From Chryseobacterium sp. ON_d1 (GTDB taxonomy: Bacteria > Bacteroidota > Bacteroidia > Flavobacteriales > Weeksellaceae), in contig NZ_BJTC01000006.1 in assembly GCF_006829085.1 (NCBI RefSeq), positions 186,001 through 250,000 of the forward strand: a stretch of 64,000 nt of DNA, in the 5' to 3' direction. Both the position numbers and the translations under genes were made by a program. A model generated the notes under the pieces. That model had not been told where the DNA came from and searched no databases. It was given only the letters and a program-made list of their open reading frames with translations. Of this stretch, positions 1 through 7,523 are shown piece after piece. The first letter of the stretch is position 1; each line of letters begins with the position of its first letter.

Positions 1-1686
1 TCCAAAATATGTTTCATCAATAAAATGGACAGAATCGGAGCAGATTTCTTTGCTGCTCTCAATGATATAAGAACCAAACTGAATGCTGTTCCTATGGCAC
101 TTCAGATTCCGATTGGAGCTGAAAATGACTTTGAAGGTGTAATTGACCTGATCAAAATGAAAGCATTATACTGGACCGATGAAAACGGGGAAATCATTGT
201 AGAAAAGGAAATTCCCGGTCATTACATTGCTGAAGCTGATGAATACAGAATAAAGTTAATGGAAACTCTGGCAGAAAATGATGAGAAGTTCTTTGAGATC
301 TTTATGGATGCAGAACAAAAAGCCACTTCTGAAATGATCTCAGAAGCCATTCAAAGAGTCTGCAGATCAGGATCAGCGGTTCCTGTTTTATGTGGTTCCG
401 CTTTTAAGAATAAGGGAATCCAGCCTCTTCTTGACGCTGTTGCAGCTTATCTACCGGCTCCTGATCAACTGGCTGACCTGCAGGGAAAAGATCCTTATAC
501 AGAAGAATCCGTTACATTAGAAAGAAATAAAGCGGCTGCTTTTTCAGGACTTGTTTTCAAGGTGGTGATTGATAAACATATGGGAAGACTGGCAATGCTT
601 CGTGTATATTCCGGATTGATCAAATCCGGAGATACAATACTGAATGTAAGGACAGGCGAAAGCTACAGGATTTCGAGAATTTTACAGATGCAGTCGGATA
701 AAACGTTATCCATGGATGAAGCTAAGGCAGGAGATATTGTTGCTTTAACAGGAATAAAGGATGCCAAAACCGGAGATTCTTTATCTTCTCCTGAAAAGCC
801 GGTACTTCTGGAAGCAATCACGATTCCGACTCCTGTGATCAGAGTTGCCATTGAGCCTAAAACCAATGGAGATGAAAAATCTTTCGGTTTGGTACTGGCC
901 AAGATTCAGGAAGAAGATCCTTCTCTGGTTGTTGAAAGAGATCCTCAGACCGGAGAAACTTTATTAAGCGGGCTCGGAGAACTTCATTTGGAGGTAACAT
1001 TGGAGAAAATCCGTCTGAATCATGGCATTGAGATCAATCAGGGGAAACCTAAAGTTTCTTACCGTGAGATCTTAACAGAAACCAAAGTTCACAGAGAAAA
1101 GCTATCCAAACAAAACGGAGGAAGCGGTCAGTTCGCTGATATCACTTTTGAAATCGGACCGGGAAATGGCAATAAACACAGGTTAGAGTTCATTAATATG
1201 ATCAAAGGCGGAGTTATTCCGACTGAATTCATCCCTTCTGTTGAAAAAGGATTCAGAGAAGCTATGGAATACGGGCCATTGAAAGGATATCCTTTAGAAA
1301 ACATGAAGATTACTCTGCTGGATGGTTCTTTCCATGCTCAGGACTCTGCGGCACTTGATTTTGAAATTGCGGCAAGAGAAGGGTTCAAAACAGCAGCAAA
1401 GGGATGCAGCCCCAAACTGATGGAACCTATCATGCAGGTGGAGATCCAGAGTATTGAGGAATACACAGGTGCTGTTACTGCGGACATCAACAGAAGAAGA
1501 GGAATTATCACTTCTATTGATGAAAGATCAGGAAGAAAGATTTTTGCAGCGGAAGTTCCGTTAGCTTCAACGTTCGGGTACATTTCTGACCTGAGAACAC
1601 TGACAAGCGGAAGAGCTTCTATCAGCATGAAATTATCGCACTATTCTTTAGTACCTGATTTCATCGCCAATACATTAATAACCTAA
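1..1686 (+). CDS. fusA: Elongation factor G, 5'-truncated by the window edge
   Basis: Translation GTPase that moves tRNAs and mRNA through the ribosome. The frame is open from base 1, so the ATG at 25 is internal. About 561 residues are visible and roughly 130-150 N-terminal residues (P-loop, switch regions) lie outside. The NKMD base-recognition motif is near the start and GSAFKNKG (G5) follows. The domain III segment SGLGELHLEV, the domain IV GGSGQF motif and a C-terminal RRRG / FGYISDLRTLTSGRA domain V are all present. Domain IV reads SFHAQDS where the usual form is SYHDVDS, so this may be a second EF-G paralogue rather than the str-operon copy; the window cannot decide. It ends 5 bp before a strong hairpin. 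Confidence 0.93.
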   Translation, partial: SKICFINKMDRIGADFFAALNDIRTKLNAVPMALQIPIGAENDFEGVIDLIKMKALYWTDENGEIIVEKEIPGHYIAEADEYRIKLMETLAENDEKFFEIFMDAEQKATSEMISEAIQRVCRSGSAVPVLCGSAFKNKGIQPLLDAVAAYLPAPDQLADLQGKDPYTEESVTLERNKAAAFSGLVFKVVIDKHMGRLAMLRVYSGLIKSGDTILNVRTGESYRISRILQMQSDKTLSMDEAKAGDIVALTGIKDAKTGDSLSSPEKPVLLEAITIPTPVIRVAIEPKTNGDEKSFGLVLAKIQEEDPSLVVERDPQTGETLLSGLGELHLEVTLEKIRLNHGIEINQGKPKVSYREILTETKVHREKLSKQNGGSGQFADITFEIGPGNGNKHRLEFINMIKGGVIPTEFIPSVEKGFREAMEYGPLKGYPLENMKITLLDGSFHAQDSAALDFEIAAREGFKTAAKGCSPKLMEPIMQVEIQSIEEYTGAVTADINRRRGIITSIDERSGRKIFAAEVPLASTFGYISDLRTLTSGRASISMKLSHYSLVPDFIANTLIT

Positions 1687-1691
1687 ACAAG

Positions 1692-1724
1692 CAAGGACTG
1701 TAGATTTTTTTCTTACAGTCCTTG
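1692..1724 (+). terminator. Hairpin after fusA
   Basis: An 11-bp perfect stem (caaggactgta / tacagtccttg) with a T-rich loop lies directly after the fusA stop codon. Confidence 0.7.
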
Positions 1725-1744
1725 TCTGGTTATGGTATGTTTAT

Positions 1745-1815
1745 TATGAATCGTCAATCGTCAATTCGCTACGCTTGTCAATTTCTATTCTGCAAAAATT
1801 CACTATTCGCTTGCA
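1745..1815. repeat. Dispersed intergenic repeat, copy 1
   Basis: The stretch with tcaattcgctacgcttgtca followed by ttcactattcgct closely resembles 23928-23986 inside the tRNA array (tcaattcgtttcgcttgtca, then ttcactattcat). This is a non-coding repeat family in the genome. Confidence 0.5.
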
Positions 1816-1842
1816 AAGCAAAATTACTCATTGCCTTCCTTT

Positions 1843-3381
1843 CTATTTTTCCGGCATCACCTTATACGTTGGATCTTCCTGAATATTAACTTCTATTACT
1901 GCTTCTGCATTTTTAAGTATTTTTCTGCAGTCTTCACTGAGGTGGCGCAAGTACAGTGTTTTATTTTGCTGCTTGTATCTTTTGGACAGCTTGTCTAAGG
2001 CTTCTATCGCACTCATATCTACAATCCGGCTTTCCTTAAAATCAACGACGACCTGTTCCGGATCATGTATAGGATCAAATTTATCTGTAAATGCCGTTAC
2101 TGAACCAAAAAACAGGGGCCCATATATTTCATAAAATTTTACTCCGTTTTCATCAACATATTTTTTTGCTCTGATCCTTTTGGCATTATCCCATGCAAAA
2201 ACCAATGCTGAAATGATCACTCCAACCAAAACCGCCAAAGCCAGGTTATGTAAAATCACCGTGATCAATGCTACAGTAACTCCTACAAAGATATCTGACT
2301 TCGGCATTTTATTCGCAATCCGGATAGACACCCATTGAAAAGTACTGATGGCCACCATCATCATGACCCCAACCAAAGCTGCCATAGGAATTTTCTCTAT
2401 CACAGGTGCTCCCACCAGTATGATGACCAAAATAAGCAGAGATGCGATAATTCCTGATAATCTTGCCCTGGAGCCTGCATTAAGATTGACCAGAGTCTGC
2501 GCTACCATAGCACAGCCACCCATCCCTCCAAAGAAACCATTGGTAATATTAGCCAGTCCCTGTGCGACAGATTCTCTATTGGTATTTCCTTTAGTATTGG
2601 TAATCTCGTCTACCATTGATAAGGTCAGAAGAGATTCAATAAGACCTACTCCTGCCATAATCAGGGCATATGGAAAAATAATCTGTAATGTTTGCAAAGA
2701 AAAAGGAATCTGAGGGATATGGAAACCTGGAAGATTTCCGCTGATATGGGCAATATCTGCTACTGTTTTTGTTGGGATATTAAAACCAAGAACTATGGCA
2801 AATACAATGATAATTGCAACGAGAGAAGCGGGAACAACTTTTGTAATTTTTGGAAAAAAATAAACGATAGCAATGGTCATAGCAGTTAAACCAGCCATGA
2901 TATATAAGGGCATTCCCTGCAGCCAGCTTACAGCTCCACTGCTGTCTGTAACTTTAAACTGCTCTACCTGTGCCATGAAAATAATAATGGCCAATCCGTT
3001 CAGGAACCCGTACATAACCGGCTGCGGAATCAGTCTCACAAACTTTCCAAGCTTAAAAATTCCTACCAGCATCTGCAACACACCTGCTAATGCAACTGTG
3101 GCAAAGAGGTATTCCACTCCATGAGATTTGATCAGGGCAATCAATACAACGATAGTCGCTCCTGCTCCTCCTGAAACCATTCCGGGACGTCCTCCCAGAA
3201 CTGCCGTAACCAACCCCATCATACAGGCAGCATACAGTCCGGTAAGCGGAGATAACCCGGCAAGAATAGCAAATGAAAGAGATTCAGGAATCATTGTCAT
3301 TGCTACCGTAAAGCCGGCCAGAAGCTCATTTTTGTAATTGATTTTTTTCGAAAAATCGAATAAACTTAAAGTATTTTTCAT
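1843..3381 (-). CDS. SulP family anion permease with C-terminal STAS domain
   Basis: Inner-membrane anion transporter of the SLC26/SulP family (sulfate, bicarbonate or similar). The 512 residues show many hydrophobic helices, beginning with the family signature region after ELLAGFTVAMTMIPESLSFA. The last ~90 residues form a STAS domain, with IVDMSAIEALDKL as the conserved STAS loop and helix. Length is typical of bacterial SulP proteins. It stands alone, convergent with fusA. The substrate cannot be read from sequence. Confidence 0.9.
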   Translation of the reverse strand: MKNTLSLFDFSKKINYKNELLAGFTVAMTMIPESLSFAILAGLSPLTGLYAACMMGLVTAVLGGRPGMVSGGAGATIVVLIALIKSHGVEYLFATVALAGVLQMLVGIFKLGKFVRLIPQPVMYGFLNGLAIIIFMAQVEQFKVTDSSGAVSWLQGMPLYIMAGLTAMTIAIVYFFPKITKVVPASLVAIIIVFAIVLGFNIPTKTVADIAHISGNLPGFHIPQIPFSLQTLQIIFPYALIMAGVGLIESLLTLSMVDEITNTKGNTNRESVAQGLANITNGFFGGMGGCAMVAQTLVNLNAGSRARLSGIIASLLILVIILVGAPVIEKIPMAALVGVMMMVAISTFQWVSIRIANKMPKSDIFVGVTVALITVILHNLALAVLVGVIISALVFAWDNAKRIRAKKYVDENGVKFYEIYGPLFFGSVTAFTDKFDPIHDPEQVVVDFKESRIVDMSAIEALDKLSKRYKQQNKTLYLRHLSEDCRKILKNAEAVIEVNIQEDPTYKVMPEK

Positions 3382-3986
3382 TGATATGCAAAGGTATGCA
3401 CTGTCAGAATGGAATGCAATTTTTTCTTTTTGTCTTTTGATGAAACACTACGCTCTGAATAATTCACACATTAGTTCGTATAATATGTTAATTTTAATTA
3501 AAATTAATAGATAAAGCATGATTTTTATATTTTCGATTGTTTTTACTCCTTATTTTTGTTTACATTTGAAAACGAATAAGCAATTATTTGGTACTAACTA
3601 AAATTCAACGCGTAAAAAGCTGTTTATCAAATTGTCTACAGCTTTCACTCATAGAATTGTAAAAACCTTAATAGGTTATATATTATTTTACACAAATGGC
3701 AGGAAGGAAGTTTGAAAGAGAAGAAAAGGAAAAACCATTGAAATAAAGAATATATCACAGGTATATTAAGGTAAATGCATCTGTCTGCTATAGGATATTT
3801 GGAAAGACAACGAATCTTTTTAAAACTGATCTTAATTAAAACAGTCTGCTATTTTCAAATCGTAATCCTTTTTATGCAACGATTTCAAACTTAGGTGAAC
3901 TATTTCCACCATATAAAATAATATATATCAATTATTATCGTTTTTTTGATATAAAAATTTAATCAAAAGAATAATATTCAATAAAA
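3382..3986. other. 605-bp intergenic region with a candidate promoter
   Basis: No gene is supported here. A plus-strand match to the Bacteroidetes promoter consensus is visible (TTG at 3537-3539, 21 bp, TACATTTG at 3561-3568), which would give a long leader ahead of the HTH pair at 3987. A 16-codon ORF at 3695 has no independent support. Confidence 0.4.
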
Positions 3987-4415
3987 ATGTTATACAAAGA
4001 AATCCATATTGGTAAATTCATTAAGGAAAGGGTTGATGAAAGTGAAATAACGATTGAGAGAATCTGCAAATTCTTAGGTAAAGATGAGGAAGTTATAGAA
4101 ATGATGTATGACAGCAGATCGATGGATACGGATCTTCTTTTAAGATGGAGCAAATTATTGGAATATGATTTTTTCAGACTGTACAGTTCACATTTGATTT
4201 TATATGCTCCTCCTTCTGCGATCAACAAAAGCCAGCAGAAATCCGAAAAAACGCCTTATTTCAGAAAAAATATTTACACACAGGAAATCAAAGATTTTAT
4301 TATGAAAAGAATTCTTTCCGGTGAAATGACCCAAAGCGAAGTAATTAAAGAATATTCCATTCCTAAAAGCACACTGCACAGATGGCTTCAGAAGAGTGAC
4401 AATGCAAACAGGTAA
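3987..4415 (+). CDS. Helix-turn-helix protein (first of a pair)
   Basis: 142 residues. The C-terminal ~45 residues (from EIKDFIMKRILSGEMTQSEV) form a transposase-like helix-turn-helix of the IS3 OrfA / HTH_28 type, ending in KSTLHRWLQK. The N-terminal ~95 residues are unassigned. The next gene starts 11 bp downstream with another HTH, so the two form an operon. No catalytic transposase gene or inverted repeats are seen nearby. It may be a DNA-binding regulator rather than part of an insertion sequence; function unknown. Confidence 0.7.
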   Translation: MLYKEIHIGKFIKERVDESEITIERICKFLGKDEEVIEMMYDSRSMDTDLLLRWSKLLEYDFFRLYSSHLILYAPPSAINKSQQKSEKTPYFRKNIYTQEIKDFIMKRILSGEMTQSEVIKEYSIPKSTLHRWLQKSDNANR

Positions 4416-4426
4416 ACCCCAAAGAC

Positions 4427-4765
4427 ATGCGCCCCAATTACAAAAAAATTTATCTGGATATGCTCAGGATAGAATATCCCGACAAATTAAAAGATCCTAA
4501 AATTAAAGAACTTCTTGAAAAACTTCACACCAGTGAAGATGTACTTAAATTCAATGAAAAGCTATTCAAGCAGTCCAGAGAAAATCAGAAACTCAAAACA
4601 TACGACAGGCAGACTATGCTCAAATTGCTGCAATACCAGAAAAAGCATGGTCATTCCACAAGTTATATGTCGAGAAAATACAAAATAAGCAGAACTACAC
4701 TTTCAAAATGGAAACTCATGTTTGAAGAAGAGCTTGAAGATACAATGAAAAATGCCGGTAAATAA
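4427..4765 (+). CDS. Helix-turn-helix protein (second of a pair)
   Basis: 112 residues. The C-terminal ~50 residues carry an HTH like its upstream partner (GHSTSYMSRKYKISRTTLSKW). The stop codon lies inside the terminator hairpin stem, which fixes the 3' end. Co-transcribed with 3987-4415. It probably binds DNA; its target is unknown. Confidence 0.7.
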   Translation: MRPNYKKIYLDMLRIEYPDKLKDPKIKELLEKLHTSEDVLKFNEKLFKQSRENQKLKTYDRQTMLKLLQYQKKHGHSTSYMSRKYKISRTTLSKWKLMFEEELEDTMKNAGK

Positions 4766-4782
4766 TTCACCGGCATTTTTTA
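4751..4782 (+). terminator. Rho-independent terminator of the HTH pair
   Basis: A 9-bp stem aatgccggt / accggcatt followed by a T run overlaps the stop codon of the preceding gene. Confidence 0.85.
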
Positions 4783-4831
4783 AAGGTAATCAAATAAGGA
4801 AAAAATCGGGATGTCGTTTACCGGAGTCTAA

Positions 4832-4957
4832 CCGGATAACCTTGCCGGAGTGACCGGCTTCGCTATTCCTACCGTCATTATGGCCGATGTATTTTTCCTG
4901 ACGACACTTCAAAATGGTCATATAAAGAAGCTGGGAGTGGAAAGAAGAAAGAACTAA
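4832..4957 (+). pseudogene. 3' remnant of a lost gene
   Basis: Reading from 4832 gives a 41-residue protein-like segment (..AGVTGFAIPTVIMADVF..) ending in a stop codon at 4955-4957. An in-frame stop lies just upstream at 4829, and no start or ribosome site is present. The stop codon overlaps an 11-bp terminator hairpin, which suggests the end of a former gene. The family is not recognised. Confidence 0.35.
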
Positions 4958-4980
4958 AGTCTGAACATATTCGGACTTTA
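4955..4980. terminator. Hairpin after the gene remnant
   Basis: An 11-bp stem taaagtctgaa / ttcggacttta (one G-T pair) with a 4-nt loop. Both flanks are A/T rich, so it could work in either direction. Confidence 0.6.
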
Positions 4981-5035
4981 TAGAAAATTATGATACAAAG
5001 AGATCTTTCAACGTTCCACTTCCGGCTTCCGATAT

Positions 5036-5188
5036 AAAAAAACAAGGCGACAGACGAATAATGCAGTCGTGCTCTAACCAACTGAGCTACTCTTCCTATA
5101 TTAATCGTGTTTTTTGCTGTGGAAGAGACGGGATTCGAACCCGTGACCCCGTCGTGATGAGCGAAGTAACATTTTTCTACGGCACTTG
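5036..5188 (-). ncRNA. Y RNA-like gene Y1 (long, tRNA-mimic type)
   Basis: Read on the minus strand. The outer stem CAAG/CTTG (5185-5188 with 5043-5046) is followed by the shared 5' internal-loop motif TGCCGTA. Next come a canonical T arm (TTCGAAT loop, 5128-5144), CTCTTCC, a 24-nt loop, GGAAGAG, a D arm (GCTC..GAGC) and the 3' strand, ending in a run of seven U. CTCTTCC and GGAAGAG pair perfectly, so the acceptor stem is closed and the RNA ends lie where an anticodon arm would be: a circular permutation of tRNA. That is the layout known for bacterial YrlA RNAs. It begins 6 nt after the SUKH stop codon, so it is probably processed from the same transcript. Confidence 0.75.
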
Positions 5189-5194
5189 TTTATT

Positions 5195-6034
5195 TTATTT
5201 TTCTTCTTCAGCTATATATGTTTTAACAATAGGATGAATTCTGGCATTATCCGGATAATAGTTTAAACCAAACCCGCTCCATCCGGAAGACCAGTAAAGA
5301 ATCATTTCTTTCAGATAAGGAATGTCTTTGGCTTCATCATATTTATAGTTTTCATTGAATATTTTTTGTACCTCATCAATAAGTTCCGGATAAAACATTT
5401 GATCCTCCTCATCAAAAACATTAATATAAATGTCAAGATGCTCTCTTAACTCATATAAAAGGTAAGTTCTGAAATCCCATCCTACGATGATAACATCTGA
5501 ACCACTAATACTTACTACAGGATTCCATTTTAAATTTTTACTGTTTACCACACATGATGAATTTCTGACTGGCAGTAATTGAGGAAGCTTTGAAAACCAT
5601 TCATCAAAGACTTCTTTTTTCCTTTCTAAAGATTTCGGTTTTAATCCCCATGATTTCAACCAAACATGATTTACACTGTTAACATCATTCCAAATACTTT
5701 TATAAATAAATCTTATGTGACTGATAATTTCCGCCTCATTTTCAAGCCAGTTATAAAAGAAAGTACATTCTTCTGCAATCATTTCTCCTTCGTCTTCGTA
5801 TTCAACAATTTCCTTTTTATCAATCGCATGAAGAATCTTTAGAAATTCTCGGTGTTCTGGAGTAAAGCTAACTTCATATTTTCTTTCAACCTGATGAATC
5901 TGCTCTTCAGAAAGCCCTTGCCATTTGGCACTATAAAATCCTTTGGGACAATTTTCATCATCTACAGACCACAGTTTTTCTGTGCGCTCTTTGATCCAGT
6001 ATAAAAAATCAGTCAGATTACTTGGTATATTCAT
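5195..6034 (-). CDS. SMI1/KNR4 (SUKH) family protein inside the Y RNA array
   Basis: 279 residues. The N-terminal third (residues ~38-70) has the SUKH pattern W-x-GLSEEQI..VE..Y.V.F....EFL. Tryptophan-rich blocks occur at the C-terminus (YWSSGWSGFGLNYY). SUKH proteins are best known as immunity proteins to nuclease and other toxins, but not all have that role. Y RNA-like genes flank it on both sides (Y2 ends 19 bp upstream of its ATG, Y1 begins right after its stop), so it appears to share their transcript. Whether it acts with Ro60 is unknown. Confidence 0.7.
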   Translation of the reverse strand: MNIPSNLTDFLYWIKERTEKLWSVDDENCPKGFYSAKWQGLSEEQIHQVERKYEVSFTPEHREFLKILHAIDKKEIVEYEDEGEMIAEECTFFYNWLENEAEIISHIRFIYKSIWNDVNSVNHVWLKSWGLKPKSLERKKEVFDEWFSKLPQLLPVRNSSCVVNSKNLKWNPVVSISGSDVIIVGWDFRTYLLYELREHLDIYINVFDEEDQMFYPELIDEVQKIFNENYKYDEAKDIPYLKEMILYWSSGWSGFGLNYYPDNARIHPIVKTYIAEEEK

Positions 6035-6052
6035 GGTTATTCATTTTAAAAT

Positions 6053-6155
6053 AAAAAGAGGCAAGATTTGAAAAGACTTATACAAGATCGTTTTCATGAC
6101 CTTTTGGAGTTGAACCAAATTAAACCGAAGTAGGCCTTTTCTACGACACTCTTTT
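6053..6155 (-). ncRNA. Y RNA-like gene Y2 (short type)
   Basis: Minus strand. Outer stem AAAAGAG/CTCTTTT, 5' internal loop TGTCGTA, inner stem GAAAAG/CTTTTC. A T-arm-like hairpin (TTTGG, loop TTCAACT, CCAAA) and a hairpin capped by a GAAA tetraloop (AGGTCAT/ACGATCT, one mismatch) follow, ending in U5. There is no clear D arm. The 3' strand of the internal loop ends in CTTGC, resembling the CUUGAC element of vertebrate Y RNAs. About 103 nt. It abuts the 3' end of Y3. Confidence 0.72.
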
Positions 6156-6158
6156 ACA

Positions 6159-6302
6159 GATCAAGGTAATATTTTTGAGAATCTTCCGTGCATTTGCTCT
6201 ACCCGCTGAGCTACCTCTCCTTTTCGAGGGAAAAGGCAGGATTCGAACCTGCGACCCAATGTTTACTCAATCTCGAAGTATGATTCTAAGACGACACTTG
6301 AC
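6159..6302 (-). ncRNA. Y RNA-like gene Y3 (long, tRNA-mimic type)
   Basis: Minus strand. Outer stem GTCAAG/CTTGAT, motif TGTCGT, inner pairing AGAATC/GATTCT. The T arm is perfect (GCAGG, loop TTCGAAT, CCTGC). The acceptor-like stem CTTTTCC (6229-6235) pairs fully, with two G-U pairs, with GGAGAGG (6214-6220) across the 8-nt loop CTCGAAAA. A D arm GCTC..GAGC follows. The order is permuted relative to tRNA, as in Y1 and Y5. Confidence 0.75.
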
Positions 6303-6330
6303 TATATTTTTTATTGGTATTCGTTTTAAT

Positions 6331-6437
6331 AAAAAAGAGACTAAGTTCGAAAAGACTTTGACAAAACTCTTTCGAGATCTGTTATGGAGTCGAACCAATA
6401 TTATACCGAAGTAAGTCTTCTCTACGACACTCTTTTT
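6331..6437 (-). ncRNA. Y RNA-like gene Y4 (short type)
   Basis: Minus strand. Outer stem AAAAAGAG/CTCTTTTT, motif TGTCGTA and a 10-bp inner stem GAGAAGACTT/AAGTCTTTTC. Then comes a T-arm-like segment with loop TTCGACT and a 9-bp hairpin (one mismatch) capped by GAAA. It ends in U6. Similar to Y2 in size and layout, but the sequences differ enough to be independent paralogues. Confidence 0.72.
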
Positions 6438-6443
6438 TATAGT

Positions 6444-6581
6444 ATCAGGGCAAAACGGCGGAATCTTTTCTTTTTCTTCTGCTCTATCTTTGAGCTACAT
6501 TCCGTTTACAACAGGAATGGCAGGAATTGAACCTACATCTGAAGACTTAACTCGAAGTATGACTCCAAAACGGCACCTGAT
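6444..6581 (-). ncRNA. Y RNA-like gene Y5 (long, tRNA-mimic type)
   Basis: Minus strand. Outer stem ATCAGG/CCTGAT, motif TGCCGT, inner stem GGAGTC/GATTCC. T arm with loop TTCAATT. The acceptor-like stem CATTCC (6514-6519) pairs with GGAATG (6498-6503) across a 10-nt loop. D arm GCTC..GAGC. The 5' end coincides with the stop codon of the 73-residue ORF upstream, so it must be released from that transcript. Confidence 0.75.
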
Positions 6582-6803
6582 TTAATTTTTCCATTGGGTT
6601 TTTCTGTATTTCTTCCAGTTTCTCTGGAACTTTGTATACTTTGCATTCACTACTTCATAACCATGTGGAAAACAGTAGGAGCAACCCATTTCATTTCCAT
6701 ACATCAATCTTGAAATCTGTGTTCCGGAAATTTTCTTTGGAAAGTCAATGAGTCCATTTTCACTGAATCCAAATTTTTGCCTTAATGGTTTATTTTTTTT
6801 CAT
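6582..6803 (-). CDS. Small basic protein with a CxxC motif, first ORF of the Y5-Y1 transcript
   Basis: 73 residues, rich in Lys and Arg, with CSYC near residue 41 and a very basic, aromatic C-terminal tail (KFQRNWKKYRKTQWKN). I recognise no family. It follows the operator/promoter at 6886-6921 and directly precedes Y5, so it is expressed with the Y RNA-like genes. The basic tail would fit RNA binding, but that is inference. Confidence 0.6.
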   Translation of the reverse strand: MKKNKPLRQKFGFSENGLIDFPKKISGTQISRLMYGNEMGCSYCFPHGYEVVNAKYTKFQRNWKKYRKTQWKN

Positions 6804-6885
6804 AAGTATTGAGTATTAACCTCAATACAATGTTCCTTTTAAATTGGATTTATAATTTTTCATAATTATTATTTTTATTTTTTCA

Positions 6886-6921
6886 CAAATTTATATTGCG
6901 AGTGCGCATTCTTTTTACGCA
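6886..6921 (-). promoter_or_regulatory. Operator O3 and -7 box of the 73-aa/Y5-Y1 transcript
   Basis: Palindrome tgcgcat-tcttt-ttacgca (6903-6921) lies 9 bp from the minus-strand -7 box TAAATTTG (6886-6893). Same geometry as at 7102, 9252 and 41050. No TTG lies at the -33 position, so the palindrome takes the place of the usual -33 element. Confidence 0.7.
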
Positions 6922-6939
6922 GTTATTTTTTTATTAAAA

Positions 6940-7014
6940 ACCAAGCAATAAGTTATAAGAGTAGTTGATGTTCAATTGAAAGTTGACGATGAAACTCTTA
7001 TCTACGGCATTGGT
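6940..7014 (-). ncRNA. Y RNA-like gene Y7 (minimal type)
   Basis: Minus strand, 75 nt. Outer stem ACCAA/TTGGT, motif TGCCGTA, 7-bp inner stem ATAAGAG/CTCTTAT closing a 32-nt loop. The 3' internal-loop strand ends in ATTGC, and U5 follows. It keeps only the Ro-binding-like stem and has no tRNA-like module. Confidence 0.68.
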
Positions 7015-7022
7015 TATAGCTA

Positions 7023-7087
7023 CCGGGCAATCTGGTGAAAGACTCTGTCAGTTTGGAATCGAAGAATGTCTTTCTAACGGCACTGGA
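7023..7087 (-). ncRNA. Y RNA-like gene Y6 (minimal type)
   Basis: Minus strand, about 65 nt. Outer stem CCAG/CCGG (one mismatch), motif TGCCGTTA, inner stem GAAAGAC/GTCTTTC closing a loop that contains TTCGATTCC, a T-loop-like string. The 5' end lies 15 nt downstream of the -7 box at 7102-7109, close to the expected transcription start. Y7 follows 8 nt later. Confidence 0.68.
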
Positions 7088-7101
7088 ATTATTTAACACT
7101 G

Positions 7102-7137
7102 CAAAATTATATTGCATGTACGCAATCTTTTTACGTA
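7102..7137 (-). promoter_or_regulatory. Operator O2 and -7 box of Y6-Y7
   Basis: Palindrome tacgcaa-tcttt-ttacgta (7119-7137) lies 9 bp from the minus-strand -7 box TAATTTTG (7102-7109). Same module as at Ro60. Confidence 0.75.
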
Positions 7138-7145
7138 GTTTATTT

Positions 7146-7523
7146 TTATTGAGAAAATTTCCAATCATCAATATTGCTTATATCACCACAGCAGTTGGGT
7201 TGTATCAATATTTTATCTTCTATTTTTAATACAATTCCACCATCAAAAGCCATGACATATATATCTTCTTCAGATTCGTTTGGTGCCGTATCTTCCATTT
7301 TGGCTTCTACAATCATCTTCAGATTTTCATCATCTATGGTTTCGATATCTGTCAAGTAAGATCCTTTCTCAATGGTCTCAAAATTAAAATTCAGTTGAGA
7401 AACAGCTTCTTCCCATTTTGCAAACCAATCTTCGTGGTCTGGATAATCTGAAATTTCCGGTAATTCGACTTCTTCCCTGGAATACCGTAACGGGCTTATT
7501 TCAATGGTATTAATGAGTTTCAT
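7146..7523 (-). CDS. Acidic hypothetical protein downstream of Ro60
   Basis: 125 residues, strongly acidic. It includes a WFAKWEEAV segment near residue 33 and NCCGDISNIDDW at the C-terminus. No family is recognised. Its ATG lies about 150 bp after the Ro60 stop and its stop lies just before operator O2, so it is probably the second gene of the Ro60 transcript. It could be another SUKH-like protein, but the motif is not clear enough to claim. Confidence 0.6.
   Translation of the reverse strand: MKLINTIEISPLRYSREEVELPEISDYPDHEDWFAKWEEAVSQLNFNFETIEKGSYLTDIETIDDENLKMIVEAKMEDTAPNESEEDIYVMAFDGGIVLKIEDKILIQPNCCGDISNIDDWKFSQ

Noticed and set aside
3987..4765. Insertion sequence made of the two HTH genes
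   Set aside because: No DDE or other catalytic gene, no terminal inverted repeats and no target duplication seen.
5036..5188. Two-piece tmRNA
   Set aside because: No tag-peptide reading frame or GGGG/tmRNA acceptor pattern, and several copies are present in tandem.
6175..6414. Plus-strand 79-codon ORF
   Set aside because: It crosses the tRNA-like parts of Y3 and Y4 in antisense; the protein frame arises from the T-arm sequences.
5036..6581. Circularly permuted but functional tRNA genes
   Set aside because: The halves have T and D arms in permuted order, but no matching anticodon loop forms after joining; a shared TGYCGT motif and neighbouring Ro60 fit Y RNAs better.
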